DNA of 64,000 nucleotides from Pelotomaculum isophthalicicum JI (GCF_029478095.1 NZ_JAKOAV010000006.1:62001-126000); one strand, 5' to 3'. Positions 8,330 to 18,018 are shown, numbered from the stretch's first letter. Numbers and translations are program-made. The notes: generated by a model from the sequence alone, not told the origin.

Positions 8330-11300
8330 TTATACATTACTACGCGTTCCCGTGGCAACCTCCGGCGATCTCTCAGTAAAATCGTTAAACTCGTTGCTGC
8401 AACCACCTAAAACGACTAAAAAATCCTCCAGCCGTTTAAGCAGGACTTGATTGTCACCAAAACCGCCGCCGGCCAACTTCAGTTTAATTTCAAATTCTTC
8501 GCCGGCGTTGTTGAACTTAACCTCGTTCAAGTAATGCCGGCCGGCGGCCACTAAAGCTTCGCCGGTCAGGGGATGATCCCGGCCGAACAGCAGGCGGTAC
8601 TGCCCCGGCTGCAAACTGATTTTTTTTACCTTCAACCGCCCGGCCAGTATTCTCACCTTGGCTACCGCCAGCAGGTTCTGCACCACCGCCGGCGGGTCAC
8701 CGAAGCGGTCCACCAGTTCATCCTCAAAGTCGGACAAATCGGCTGTGGCGGCTAAAGCGGCGATTCTTTTATAAATCTCTACCTTCTGGCCGGTTTCCGG
8801 TATATACGTGTCCGGAATGTACGCCTCAACGGGCAGTTCAATGGTGGTTTCCGGCGCCTGGGTTACTTTCTCGCCCCTGGCTTCTTTTACGGCCTCCTCC
8901 AGCAAGCGGCAGTACAGGTCAAACCCTACCGCCGCGATATGTCCGTGCTGCTCGGCCCCCAGAATATTACCCGCCCCCCTGATTTCCAGGTCACGCATGG
9001 CAATTTTAAACCCCGAGCCCAGTTCTGTAAATTCCCGGATGGCGGCCAGGCGCTTTTCCGCTGATTCGCCTAATACTTTCTCTTTTCTGAAGGTAAAATA
9101 GGCGTAAGCCAGCCTGTTGGAACGGCCGACTCTGCCTTTGAGCTGATATAGCTGGGCCAGGCCCATGGTATCCGCTTCCTTGACCAGAAGCGTGTTAACG
9201 TTGGAAATATCCAGACCGTTTTCAATAATAGTGGTGCAAACCAGCACATCATACTTGCCGTCCAGAAAATCCATCATAACCTGCTCCAAGTCATCTTCTT
9301 TCATCTGCCCGTGGGCCATGGCAATCCTGGCTTCCGGCACAAGTTCCTGCAGCATAAGCGCCACCCGCTCCATGTCCAAAACCCGGTTATATACGAAAAA
9401 CACCTGACCGCCCCGCCCCAACTCCCTCCGGATCGCTTCCCGGAATAAAACCGGATCTTCATCCAGCACATAAGTCTGAATCGGGTAGCGGTCTTTCGGC
9501 GGGGTTTCCAGAAGGCTGGTATCTCTCAACCCTACTAGAGACATATGCAGTGTGCGTGGAATAGGCGTGGCGGACAACGTAAGCACGTCAACATTCTTGC
9601 GGATAAACTTTAATCTTTCTTTATGGGCTACTCCAAAACGCTGCTCCTCATCTATAACCAACAGGCCGAGGTCCTTGAAGCGCACATCTTCCTGCACTAA
9701 CCGGTGGGTACCGATGACAATGTCAACAGTGCCCTGTTCTAATCCCTGCAATACTCGGCGCTGTTCCCGGACGGTCCTGAAGCGGCTGAGCACCTCAACC
9801 TTGACCGGGTAGCGCGCAAACCTTTCCCGGAAGGTGTTGTAATGCTGCTGGGCCAGAATAGTGGTGGGCACCAGCACGGCCACCTGCTTGCCTTCCATGA
9901 CCGCTTTAAAAGCGGCCCGCAGCGCTACTTCCGTCTTGCCATAGCCCACATCCCCGCAAAGCAGCCGGTCCATCGGACGGTTGCGCTCCATATCGACTTT
10001 AACTTCTTCAATAGCGCGGATTTGGTCGGGTGTTTCCTCATAAGGAAACGATTCTTCAAATTCCCGCTGCCAAACCGTATCCGGCCCAAAACCATGACCA
10101 TGCACTGTCTCCCTAGCCGCGTAAAGCGCCAGGAGTTCCTGGGCCATTTCCCTGACCGCTTCTCTAACTCTGCTTTTAGCCCGCGCCCATTCGCCGCCCC
10201 CCAGGCGGGACAAGCGCGGCGCCTCACCTTCGCTGCCCAGGTATTTCTGAATGAGTCCAACCTGGTCCACCGGCACGTACAGCTTATCCTCACCGGCGTA
10301 CTTGACGAGCAGGTACTCTTTCCGGATATCCGCGATAGTCAGGGGCACAACACCCAGGTAGCGGCCGATGCCATAATTAACATGAACGACATAGTCCCCA
10401 ACTTTCAAGTCTACAAAAGGAGTCAGCCGCTCAAGCTGTTTCTTTTCCTTGTGGATCTTCTTGCGCTGGCCGTACATATTAGACTCGGTTACCACAACCA
10501 GCCGGCAAATCGGCAGTTCAAACCCCTCTACCAGGCTGCCGGCCGTAATTACCACGTTGCCGGGCCGCACGTGGCCTTCCAGCGAACCAGTATAAAACGC
10601 GTCAATTTGATATTCTTTTAAGGACGTTAGAAGCTGCTGCGATCGTTGGCGGCCTGATACCAGCAATACTATGGCATAGCCTGCTCTACGCCATTCTTTT
10701 ATCTCGCCGGCCAACATCTCCACGTTGCCTAAAAAGCTGGGCAATGCCTTGCCGTGAAAGTTCACCGTGTTCTGAGGTTCCATAAGACGGGTAAGGCGGG
10801 GCAGCAGGGAACCGTAGACTACCTCGCGGGAAGCAAGAGCATCCGCGATGCGACTCCAGTCAACATTGTTCATGAATTGCGAAGGCAGCATGCGTCCTTT
10901 CGCCAGCAGTTCCTTATTGGCCTCGGCACGCTCCCGCTGAACAATTTGCGCCACTTCCGCGACGCGCACCGGGTCGTCGACAAAAATCAGGGCGCCTGCC
11001 GGCAGGTAATCCATAAGTGTTGCTGTTTCATCATAAAAAAAGGAAAGATAGTGTTCAATTCCATTAAAATAGCTGCCGGCAGCCTCCAGCACCTTTCCGG
11101 CTAATTCGTTGAGTTGTTGGACTGCCCCGGCGTCACCTGTCCTGCTCAGCTTGCGCTCTTGGTTCTTATACTCACGCGTCAGTGCGCGCCGGGCATTCTG
11201 CCAAACCAGCTCATCGCCGATGATAAGTTCCCTGGCGGGATATATTACCAATTCATTTGTCTTCTCTTCAGAACGTTGAGTTTGCACGTTGAATCTACGG

Positions 11301-11914
11301 ATCGAATCAACCTCGTCATCAAAGAATTCCAGACGCGCCGGCCTGTGCGCGGTCATTGGAAAGACATCCAGTATGCCGCCGCGCAGGGTAAACTGACCTC
11401 GCTCCTCCACCAGGTCAACCCGCTCATAACCTAATATCAGTAAGTTGGACAAAAGCCCTTCCAGACTTGTTCGTTCTCCCACCGCCAGGCGCAGAACCGG
11501 CGCCCGGAACGCACCGGGAGGGATCAATCGCCTTAACAGGGCTTCCACAGGGGCGACCACCACCATACGTTCACCCGAGCACAGCCCTTCCAGCACCTGC
11601 AAGCGCTGCGCCGTAATTTCCTTGCTCTGCGCCAGCACATTATGAGGAATTAGTTCCCATACCGGAAACTGTCTTACGGACACCCCAGGTAAAAGCCCGG
11701 CTAACTCATCAGCCAGAACACTCGTTTCCCGTTCTCCCGGCGTGATCACCAACACGGGCAAAGGTGTTATCTGATCAGTCAGACCGGCCAGCAAATAGCT
11801 GCGTTGAGAACCGGACAGGCCATAAACCAACTGTTTGCTTAATCCCCTCTTTATTCCTTGCACAAGGCTGTCAAATTCCGCAGAACGCTGCAGAGGTCTT
11901 AGAATACCGCGCAT
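8330..11914 (-). CDS. mfd: Transcription-repair coupling factor Mfd
   Basis: The 1,194 residues are the full family length. Seen in order: the UvrB-like N-terminal region (PLQRSAEFDSLVQGI, RGGILDVFPMT), the RNA-polymerase-interaction domain (DYVVHVNYGIGRYLGV), and the RecG-like translocase. The translocase has Walker A GDVGYGKTEVA, DEEQRFGV, SATPIPRTL and QLKGRVGRSNR. The C-terminal D7 domain (about 1050-1190) follows. Mfd removes stalled RNA polymerase at lesions and recruits UvrA. It follows fin after a terminator and heads the mfd-prsA unit. Confidence 0.97.
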   Translation of the reverse strand: MRGILRPLQRSAEFDSLVQGIKRGLSKQLVYGLSGSQRSYLLAGLTDQITPLPVLVITPGERETSVLADELAGLLPGVSVRQFPVWELIPHNVLAQSKEITAQRLQVLEGLCSGERMVVVAPVEALLRRLIPPGAFRAPVLRLAVGERTSLEGLLSNLLILGYERVDLVEERGQFTLRGGILDVFPMTAHRPARLEFFDDEVDSIRRFNVQTQRSEEKTNELVIYPARELIIGDELVWQNARRALTREYKNQERKLSRTGDAGAVQQLNELAGKVLEAAGSYFNGIEHYLSFFYDETATLMDYLPAGALIFVDDPVRVAEVAQIVQRERAEANKELLAKGRMLPSQFMNNVDWSRIADALASREVVYGSLLPRLTRLMEPQNTVNFHGKALPSFLGNVEMLAGEIKEWRRAGYAIVLLVSGRQRSQQLLTSLKEYQIDAFYTGSLEGHVRPGNVVITAGSLVEGFELPICRLVVVTESNMYGQRKKIHKEKKQLERLTPFVDLKVGDYVVHVNYGIGRYLGVVPLTIADIRKEYLLVKYAGEDKLYVPVDQVGLIQKYLGSEGEAPRLSRLGGGEWARAKSRVREAVREMAQELLALYAARETVHGHGFGPDTVWQREFEESFPYEETPDQIRAIEEVKVDMERNRPMDRLLCGDVGYGKTEVALRAAFKAVMEGKQVAVLVPTTILAQQHYNTFRERFARYPVKVEVLSRFRTVREQRRVLQGLEQGTVDIVIGTHRLVQEDVRFKDLGLLVIDEEQRFGVAHKERLKFIRKNVDVLTLSATPIPRTLHMSLVGLRDTSLLETPPKDRYPIQTYVLDEDPVLFREAIRRELGRGGQVFFVYNRVLDMERVALMLQELVPEARIAMAHGQMKEDDLEQVMMDFLDGKYDVLVCTTIIENGLDISNVNTLLVKEADTMGLAQLYQLKGRVGRSNRLAYAYFTFRKEKVLGESAEKRLAAIREFTELGSGFKIAMRDLEIRGAGNILGAEQHGHIAAVGFDLYCRLLEEAVKEARGEKVTQAPETTIELPVEAYIPDTYIPETGQKVEIYKRIAALAATADLSDFEDELVDRFGDPPAVVQNLLAVAKVRILAGRLKVKKISLQPGQYRLLFGRDHPLTGEALVAAGRHYLNEVKFNNAGEEFEIKLKLAGGGFGDNQVLLKRLEDFLVVLGGCSNEFNDFTERSPEVATGTRSNV

Positions 11915-11937
11915 ACATGTCCTCCTAAAAAATCATC

Positions 11938-11976
11938 ACAAAAAGAGCTTTAGCATACCCATGGCTAAAGCTCTAA
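11938..11976 (-). terminator. Terminator between fin and mfd
   Basis: On the minus strand 11-base arms AGAGCTTTAGC and GCTAAAGCTCT enclose a short loop and are followed by TTTTTG. It should end the pth-prsW-like-fin transcript. Confidence 0.85.
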
Positions 11977-12009
11977 CCCTTTGTCCCGATACTTTAAAAA
12001 GTAGATCTA

Positions 12010-12210
12010 TCAGTTAATAACAGGCTGGCTATAGAAGGTCTTGTCGTATCCGGCAAATATTGTTTCACGGCAGTCATCACAAACAGTATTTACCGTTATT
12101 ATATCTTGCCGCGCACTGCCCGTCAAGCCGCCGCCAGTGGGTATAAAGCCTGGCAAATGCAGCTGTCCGGCAACCGCGTCGCAACACTCGCAAACAAACA
12201 GCAAGGTCAA
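12010..12210 (-). CDS. fin: Anti-sigma-F factor Fin family protein (YabK-like)
   Basis: The 66-residue protein has two metal-binding-type cysteine pairs, CECC near the start and CDDC near residue 43, with GGLTGSARQDIITVNTVC between them. This matches the Fin layout (CxxC...LT..ER.D.I......IC.DC). Fin inhibits sigma-F in the forespore to favour the switch to sigma-G. Its place between pth and mfd is the B. subtilis position. The start is a TTG with AGAAGGGA upstream. The sequence is divergent, so the call leans on cysteine pattern plus synteny. Confidence 0.75.
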   Translation of the reverse strand: MTLLFVCECCDAVAGQLHLPGFIPTGGGLTGSARQDIITVNTVCDDCRETIFAGYDKTFYSQPVIN

Positions 12211-12232
12211 TATGATTCCCTTCTTAATAATA

Positions 12233-12661
12233 TTAGTTATTATTTACCAAATATGTCACAGTGCCATTCCAGGCCGCATGGGCCAGGTACCCGGCGAAAA
12301 GCGCGGGTGCCGCCGCTCCATAACGCTCGTATGCCAAAACAGTGATTAACCCAAAAATCGAATGGCTGGCCAGCGCCGCCAATCCCGCGTATAGACCATT
12401 ACGCCGCAGCGTAAACATCTCCCAGGCCGCTTCAATCACGCCGAAAAACGCATGTGTAAAAAATAAAGAGGCGCCGGTTAAAACTGCCGGAACGGTTTTG
12501 GAAAGTTCCTCCACCAGGGGTGCATAGTATATTATGTTCGGACCGGGCAAGTACACCTTTATGCGGTTCAATTGCCAGGCCAGCAAGGCTGCAAATAATG
12601 AGACCGCTAGAGACAACAGTACAGGATTAGATTCTCCATTGAAATCCAGAGATGCGCTCAC
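12233..12661 (-). CDS. Small PrsW-like intramembrane protease homologue
   Basis: The 142-residue protein has about four hydrophobic segments and the spaced motifs EELSKT, FGVIEAAWE, HSIFG and AHAAWN. This pattern resembles PrsW/CPBP-type membrane proteases (EExxK, Fxx.E, H and HxxxN). Such enzymes cleave within membranes; PrsW releases anti-sigma factors. At 142 residues it is short for the family. The GTG start overlaps the pth stop by four bases (GTGA), and fin follows 22 bases later, so the three genes form one operon. Activity and target are not shown by the sequence. Confidence 0.6.
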   Translation of the reverse strand: MSASLDFNGESNPVLLSLAVSLFAALLAWQLNRIKVYLPGPNIIYYAPLVEELSKTVPAVLTGASLFFTHAFFGVIEAAWEMFTLRRNGLYAGLAALASHSIFGLITVLAYERYGAAAPALFAGYLAHAAWNGTVTYLVNNN

Positions 12662-13224
12662 CTTCTATTGAAAAGATTCATGGCCGGCTCAATACCCTCG
12701 CGCACGGCGCAGATGGCGGCATCAGACGCCAGGCCAAGCGCTTCCTCCAATACCGCTGCCTCTTCATCGCTAAAATGCCCTAAAACATAATCTATAGTTT
12801 CATACCCGGGCTCCGGCGGCCTGCCGATGCCAACTCTTACTCTGGGGAAGCTATCTGTGCCAATTGCCCGGATAATCGATTGCATTCCTCTATGCCCCCC
12901 TGAACCGCCGCCGGGCCGCAACCGCAGTTTTCCGCACCTCAGGTCCAAATCGTCATAGATGACCAGCAGGTCTGAAGCTGTCAACTTAAACCAATTCAGC
13001 AAAGCGCCTACCGCGTCACCACTTAAATTCATATAGGTTTGCGGCTTGGCTAAAACAACCCTTTCCCCATTTATTTGCCCCTGGCCAACCAGCGCCTTAA
13101 ACAATTTTTTCCCGACAGTTACGCCCAGTACCGGAGCCAGGCGGTCGACGACCATGAAACCAATATTATGTCTTGTTTTGGCGTATTCACTGCCCGGGTT
13201 ACCCAGGCCGACAATCAATTTCAT
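12658..13224 (-). CDS. pth: Peptidyl-tRNA hydrolase
   Basis: The 188-residue protein has MKLIVGLGNPGSEYAKTRHN (catalytic His in the RHN motif), LAKPQTYMNLSG, VIYDDLDL with the catalytic Asp, and GGGSGGHRGMQSI. It recycles peptidyl-tRNA released from ribosomes. A GTG at 13242 would add six residues, but the family starts at MKLIVGLGNPG. It is the first gene of a minus-strand operon with the PrsW-like gene and fin. Confidence 0.95.
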   Translation of the reverse strand: MKLIVGLGNPGSEYAKTRHNIGFMVVDRLAPVLGVTVGKKLFKALVGQGQINGERVVLAKPQTYMNLSGDAVGALLNWFKLTASDLLVIYDDLDLRCGKLRLRPGGGSGGHRGMQSIIRAIGTDSFPRVRVGIGRPPEPGYETIDYVLGHFSDEEAAVLEEALGLASDAAICAVREGIEPAMNLFNRR

Positions 13225-13295
13225 GACTAAAGCCCCCCACACCCAAATCTCACTTTATTGTAACCCGGTGTGATTATGGATGAAAGAGCATTCTT

Positions 13296-13545
13296 GTCAG
13301 TAGTCAGGAGTCAGTAGTCAGGAGTAATAATAAGAGAATGTGCACAAAGCGCCTCAAATAGTTCCTTTGCTTATCCTTAGGCGATTAATAATACAAACAA
13401 GTTTGGCTGCAATGGCATTACTAAAAAACTTCTAGTTAAAAAGTTACCCATTGCCGTACTAAAAATCGCCCTAACGGCAAGCGCCACTCTATCCTGAGCA
13501 AACTTTATTGTCAATTATTCTGACTCCTGACTACTGACTACTGAA
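13296..13545. repeat. Inverted-repeat-bounded 250-bp element (MITE-like)
   Basis: The left arm at 13296-13330 holds two copies of GTCAGTAGTCAGGAG; the right arm at 13514-13545 is its reverse complement (CTGACTCCTGACTACTGACT). The ~180 bases between them have no convincing ORF. It fills the spacer between pth and the PRC-barrel gene. No target-site duplication could be recognised with confidence. Confidence 0.55.
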
Positions 13546-13648
13546 TACCTGAATATTTATTATAATTATTCCCTTTTTTTGTCATAATCATTCTGATCCG
13601 TGAATATGGTTTAGACAAGAAAATTTTCGGGGAATTGAGGTGTCACAA

Positions 13649-14476
13649 ATGAAAAAGAGTAAACGATTTGCCTCTTTGTCGGTAATAAGCCTGGAAGAGG
13701 GCCAGCAGATCGGCACTGTGAAAGGATTAATAGTAGATCCCGCCAATAAAAAAGTGGCGGCATTGATCATTGAACAAAAAGGCTGGTTCAAAGAGCAGCG
13801 CTTTATCCCTTATCATAAAGTGCACAGTGTTGGCAGCGACGCCATCACCATCGAAAAAAACACCTGCGTGGAAAAGGCGAGCAACCTTTCAGAAATAGTA
13901 AGATTGCTAAAGGATAAAGTAGGTGTCATCGGTTCAAAGATTGTGGCGGAAAACGGGACAGTGCTGGGATACGTGGATGAATTTTATGTGGATCTGGAAA
14001 CAGGCGCTATTGCCGGGCTGGAGTTCTCGGGAAACTTGCTCAACAGTGTGATAAAAGGTCGTGCTTTCCTTGATATTGCCCACGTGCGCACACTTGGCAA
14101 AGATGTAACGATAATAACAGATGAAGGTCTCGAAAATATCTTTAAACTTGAAGGCGGGCTGCAGGAAACAGTCAAAAATATCCGGGAATCCACCGGCCAA
14201 CTCTGGGATACCACAGTCCAAAAAACAAAGGAATTGAGCACCAGCATCAACAAAAAGGTGAAGAAGGACAAAAAAACCGATCCCAAACCCGATGATCAGG
14301 CAAGCAATTTTCATGACGATTTGACTAGAAACCAAGATAAAAGCGCCGCCCCGGAAGAACCCTCTTCCCAGGAGCAGCCTGCCGATAAAAAGGACGCCAC
14401 CAAAGAACCTCTAGAAGAAACCGTTATTACGCCATCAGAGGACAACGACCGTAAAGACGCCCCTCCACCGGCATAG
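13649..14476 (+). CDS. PRC-barrel domain protein
   Basis: From the ATG at 13649 the product is 275 residues. Two PRC-barrel-like units are visible: about 5-75 (LSVISLEEGQQIGTVKGLIV) and about 85-150 (VIGSKIVAENGTVLGYVDEF). A charged, Lys/Asp/Pro/Glu-rich tail of about 100 residues follows and is probably disordered. PRC barrels occur in RimM and photosynthetic proteins; stand-alone Firmicute forms are of unknown role, perhaps envelope or sporulation linked. GAGGTG lies 6 bases before the ATG; a GTG nine bases upstream is the alternative start. Confidence 0.75.
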   Translation: MKKSKRFASLSVISLEEGQQIGTVKGLIVDPANKKVAALIIEQKGWFKEQRFIPYHKVHSVGSDAITIEKNTCVEKASNLSEIVRLLKDKVGVIGSKIVAENGTVLGYVDEFYVDLETGAIAGLEFSGNLLNSVIKGRAFLDIAHVRTLGKDVTIITDEGLENIFKLEGGLQETVKNIRESTGQLWDTTVQKTKELSTSINKKVKKDKKTDPKPDDQASNFHDDLTRNQDKSAAPEEPSSQEQPADKKDATKEPLEETVITPSEDNDRKDAPPPA

Positions 14477-14507
14477 AAAACAAAACCTCAACCTCAAAAA
14501 GCGCGAC

Positions 14508-14551
14508 TTAACCCATAAGTTTACCGCTGCGGCAAGCTTATGGGTTTATTC
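14508..14551 (+). terminator. Terminator after the PRC-barrel gene
   Basis: Arms AACCCATAAG and CTTATGGGTT enclose a 17-base loop and are followed by TATTCTATT. The T-run is weak. It could act in both directions, also against the MATE remnant. Confidence 0.6.
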
Positions 14552-14554
14552 TAT

Positions 14555-14862
14555 TCAACCTGTGCCACTAATTGGTTGATTCTTGGGGAGGTATTTCATT
14601 TCAAAGAGAATAAAAACGGCCGTCAACAATACGGAGATGCCGTCAGCTATTGGCGCCGTTCTCCAAACCCCGTTGATTCCCCAAAATTTTGGCAGGATTA
14701 ATAACAATGGTATAAACAGCAACACCTGCCTGGATAAACTGAGTATAGCGGATTGAACAGGTTTGCCATACTTATTTTTTTATCGCGCATTTCCAAGCTA
14801 TTTTGCATTATTACAGCCGTTCCTTTCGTTGCATTCACGGCAAAACGGGATATGAAGATGAT
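14555..14862 (-). pseudogene. MATE-family efflux transporter, C-terminal remnant
   Basis: Reading the minus strand directly after the RND pump stop gives IIFISRFAVNATKGTAV and on. After a run of seven A residues near 14780 the frame shifts by one. It then continues as YGKPVQSAILSLSRQVLLF, LPKFWGINGVWRTAPIAD and a final stop at 14555-14557. The GKP..S.....RQ and WGINGVW..APIAD segments are typical of the last helices of MATE multidrug/Na+ antiporters. The N-terminal 75-80% is missing, so this is a fragment, with a homopolymer frameshift inside it. It begins exactly where the RND gene ends, which suggests a rearrangement junction. Confidence 0.7.
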
Positions 14863-17800
14863 TTATACACCTGAATGGTTATAGTTTGGTTTAACAAAGA
14901 TTTTTTTTATCCTCCCAAGAATAATTGAAAAGCGTTTTCTCATTCTTTCCATTAAGTCGTCAAAAATAGCATACACTACAGGCACCAGAACCAGGGTGAT
15001 GAGGGTTGAAAAAGATAACCCAAAGGCGATGACAATAGCCATCGGTTTCATCAATTCATTACCTGAGCCGCCCCCAAGAGCCATGGGCATCAAGGCCAAC
15101 ACTGTACACAGCGCCGTCATCAGAATTGGCCGCAGACGGATCGGTCCAGCCTGCTTGATTGCTTCGTCGCGCTCAAGTCCCCGCTTGCGCAGGGTATTGA
15201 TATAGTCAACCAACACGATGGCGTTATTGAGCACGATACCCACCAGCATGATCGCCCCAATCAGGCTCATAACGCTCAAGCGGGTGCCGGTGAGCCCCAG
15301 TCCGATCACAGCTCCGATAAATGTGGGCGGCAAGGAGAACATAATAATGAAAGGCTGGAACAAAGATTCAAACTGTGCCGCCATCACCATGAAGACCAGG
15401 ACAATCGCCAGTATGAGCGCCATGCCCAGCGCGCTGAAGGATTCATTCATATTTTGCCGCTCGCCGCTAAAGTCGATGGTATAGCCCTGAGGCAACGACA
15501 TTTTCGCCAGTTTTTCCTGAACCTCGCTATTAACACTTCCGGAAGCTCTTCCGGTTACATCAGCGGTAATTTCGACTTCCCGGTTTTGATTGGAGCGGCT
15601 AATCTCTTTGGGTGAATTTTTAATGGTGATGCTGGCCACATCACCCACCGATACCTTCGCCCCGGAAGAGGCGACCAGAGCCAGGCTCGCAAGACTGCTT
15701 TCCGTCTGGGTGAATTCACTGGAGTACTTTAACGTAATGTCCACCGTGTTATCCCCGGTATGCAGGCTGCCTACCGTCGCCCCTCCGAAGGCGGTTTTTA
15801 TCACCGAAAGAACCTGGCTTGCGGAAAGCCCGTAACGCGCCGCTTTCTCACGGTCAACCACCACTTGCACCTGAACGTTGCTGGACAACGAATTTGACAC
15901 GTTCCTGGTGCCTGAAACTCCTTTGACTATATCCACCGCTTTATTCCCCAGCTCTGCAAGAACATCCAGATCGTTGCCCCTGATAATCACATCGACCGCG
16001 CTGCTGGACATTCCCATGGCACCGCTTTCAACAGTCACCGTGATGGTGCCTCCGGCAGTATCGCTTAAGGATTGACGCACTTTTTCCGCCGCCTCGCTTG
16101 CCGTTAGTTTGTATTCATCTGTGGATTTTAGCTTATACTTGACATTTGCGTTATTATTTTCTGAAATACCTAAAAAGGACCTGCTTCCGCCGCCGACCGT
16201 GATATATCCTTTTTTAATACCGTCGCCCAACGCCTTTTGGGCCAGCGCATCAACTTCCATGGCCTTTTTACGGGTCGCCTCCAAACTTGTCCCCGTGGGC
16301 ATTTCAATTTTAACGTTAACCCCTCTTTCGTCCATTGAAGATATAAACTCCATCCCAATCAGCGGGATACACCCCAGACTGGCGAATAACATGAGCACGG
16401 TGCAGGCCACCACTTTTTTACGGTTACCTAAAGCCCAATTGAGAATAGTTTTGTAAAAAGAAGTAAGCTTTTGCAGTCCGTACCCGAAAATAATGACCGG
16501 GTTCTTGACGCCTTTTTGATACTCAAACTGTTCCGGCGCCGGAACAGTTTTTAACATTCTGGAGGACATCATGGGGACCAGCGTCAAAGCGGAAAAGAGT
16601 GCGCAGGCGTGGGAAAAGCTAACTGTAAGCGCTAGGGGCTTGAAAATCATGCTGGCTATACCGCTGACAAATACAACCGGCATAAAGACCACGATTTGCG
16701 AAGCTGCCGAAGCCATTACTGCAATTCCCACCTCAGCCGTTCCTACTTTGGACGCGTTGATTATGTCAAAGCCCTCCTGCCTCTTCCTATAGATGCTTTC
16801 CAGCACCACAATGGCAAAGTCGACAAGAGAACCAAGGCCCAGCATCAACCCCCCCAGGGAGAACATATTAATCGTTATACCAGCAAAATACATGGCGGAA
16901 AAAGTTCCGATCAAGGCGACCGGCAGAGAAATTGCCACAACCGCGGTACTACGGGCGTTGCGCAGGAACAAAAAAAGAATAATTACCGCCAGGCTCCCTC
17001 CCAAAACGCCGTGTTCCTCAACACTTTTAATGGTGTCGTTGATGGTGGTGGAGGTGTCGCTGACCAGGTTAATCTGCACACCGGCGGGAAGGTTTTTACT
17101 CAAAACGGCGACTTCCTCGCTTACCTTTTTAGCCACCTGCACAGTGTTTCCATCCGAAGTTTTCATGACTTCAAGACTGAGTGACGCATTCCCGTCAACA
17201 TAAGTGAGAGTGCTGTCTTTCTTGAAATCATCTCTCACGTCCGCGATATCCGACAGCAGGATATGGTTTTTCGATGATCCGGGAACGCTGATCTGCACGT
17301 TCTTGACGGCATCCAAATTGTTGAATTCGTTTACGACCCTGATGCTGATTTCCCTGGAGCCTTTGACCAGCGTACCCGCCGTCCCGGTAATATCATCACC
17401 GGAGATTGACTGTGACACCTGCTGTATGGTCAGTCCATAGGCATCCATTTTGGTTTGATCCAGCCTGACTTGAATCTCCCGCTCCTTGCCTCCGCTGATC
17501 GAAACTGAACTGACTCCCTCAACCCGCTCCAGAGCAGGCTGGATGGTATCCTCCGCAATTTCTTTCATCTTGGTAAGACTGGCTCCGGAAAGAGAATAGG
17601 TCATGATGGACTGGGAGTTGGGGTCAATTTTCATAATTCTGGGACTGCCGGCGTCATCCGGCAACGAGTTTCTCACCGAGTCCACTTTATCCCGCAAATC
17701 ATTTACCTTGTCATCAACCTTGATCCCGTAGTTAAATTGCACCGCCACCATGGAGTTTCCGCTAGAAGAGGTTGAACTGATTTTTTTGACGCCGCTGACC

Positions 17801-18018
17801 GAACTCACTGCGGATTCAATTGGTTTTGTGACCAATTTTTCCACCTCGGCCGGGGCTGCGCCTTGATAGCTGGTGGTGATAATTGCCACTGGTATATTCA
17901 TATTTGGCATAAGAGCAACGCCCAGGTTTGGCAAGGAATAAAGGCCAATGAACACCACCGTGAGGATGAGCATCGAGATGGCAACCGGCCGTTCTACGGA
18001 GAAATCTGCTATTTTCAC
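14863..18018 (-). CDS. RND-family efflux pump, inner-membrane transporter (AcrB/HAE1 type)
   Basis: The 1,051-residue protein has the duplicated RND architecture. The start MKIADFSVERPVAISMLILT gives TM1. Two large periplasm-type loops follow (about 35-335 and 560-860), each ahead of a bundle of five or six TM helices. GLMLGLGSLVDFAIVVLESI is the proton-relay helix with its Asp; MSLIGAIMLVGIVLNNAIVL is the matching helix of the second half. RND pumps exchange protons for drugs or lipids. The adaptor gene overlaps by four bases upstream. No outer-membrane channel gene is present, as expected for a monoderm-type cell. Confidence 0.93.
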   Translation of the reverse strand: MKIADFSVERPVAISMLILTVVFIGLYSLPNLGVALMPNMNIPVAIITTSYQGAAPAEVEKLVTKPIESAVSSVSGVKKISSTSSSGNSMVAVQFNYGIKVDDKVNDLRDKVDSVRNSLPDDAGSPRIMKIDPNSQSIMTYSLSGASLTKMKEIAEDTIQPALERVEGVSSVSISGGKEREIQVRLDQTKMDAYGLTIQQVSQSISGDDITGTAGTLVKGSREISIRVVNEFNNLDAVKNVQISVPGSSKNHILLSDIADVRDDFKKDSTLTYVDGNASLSLEVMKTSDGNTVQVAKKVSEEVAVLSKNLPAGVQINLVSDTSTTINDTIKSVEEHGVLGGSLAVIILFLFLRNARSTAVVAISLPVALIGTFSAMYFAGITINMFSLGGLMLGLGSLVDFAIVVLESIYRKRQEGFDIINASKVGTAEVGIAVMASAASQIVVFMPVVFVSGIASMIFKPLALTVSFSHACALFSALTLVPMMSSRMLKTVPAPEQFEYQKGVKNPVIIFGYGLQKLTSFYKTILNWALGNRKKVVACTVLMLFASLGCIPLIGMEFISSMDERGVNVKIEMPTGTSLEATRKKAMEVDALAQKALGDGIKKGYITVGGGSRSFLGISENNNANVKYKLKSTDEYKLTASEAAEKVRQSLSDTAGGTITVTVESGAMGMSSSAVDVIIRGNDLDVLAELGNKAVDIVKGVSGTRNVSNSLSSNVQVQVVVDREKAARYGLSASQVLSVIKTAFGGATVGSLHTGDNTVDITLKYSSEFTQTESSLASLALVASSGAKVSVGDVASITIKNSPKEISRSNQNREVEITADVTGRASGSVNSEVQEKLAKMSLPQGYTIDFSGERQNMNESFSALGMALILAIVLVFMVMAAQFESLFQPFIIMFSLPPTFIGAVIGLGLTGTRLSVMSLIGAIMLVGIVLNNAIVLVDYINTLRKRGLERDEAIKQAGPIRLRPILMTALCTVLALMPMALGGGSGNELMKPMAIVIAFGLSFSTLITLVLVPVVYAIFDDLMERMRKRFSIILGRIKKIFVKPNYNHSGV

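Noticed and set aside
9842-10621. 259-codon open frame on the plus strand inside mfd
   Set aside because: It is antisense to a clear Mfd core, has no family resemblance and no ribosome-binding site.
12062-12077. TGTTTCACG as a parS half
   Set aside because: Only the first half matches; the second half of the palindrome is absent.
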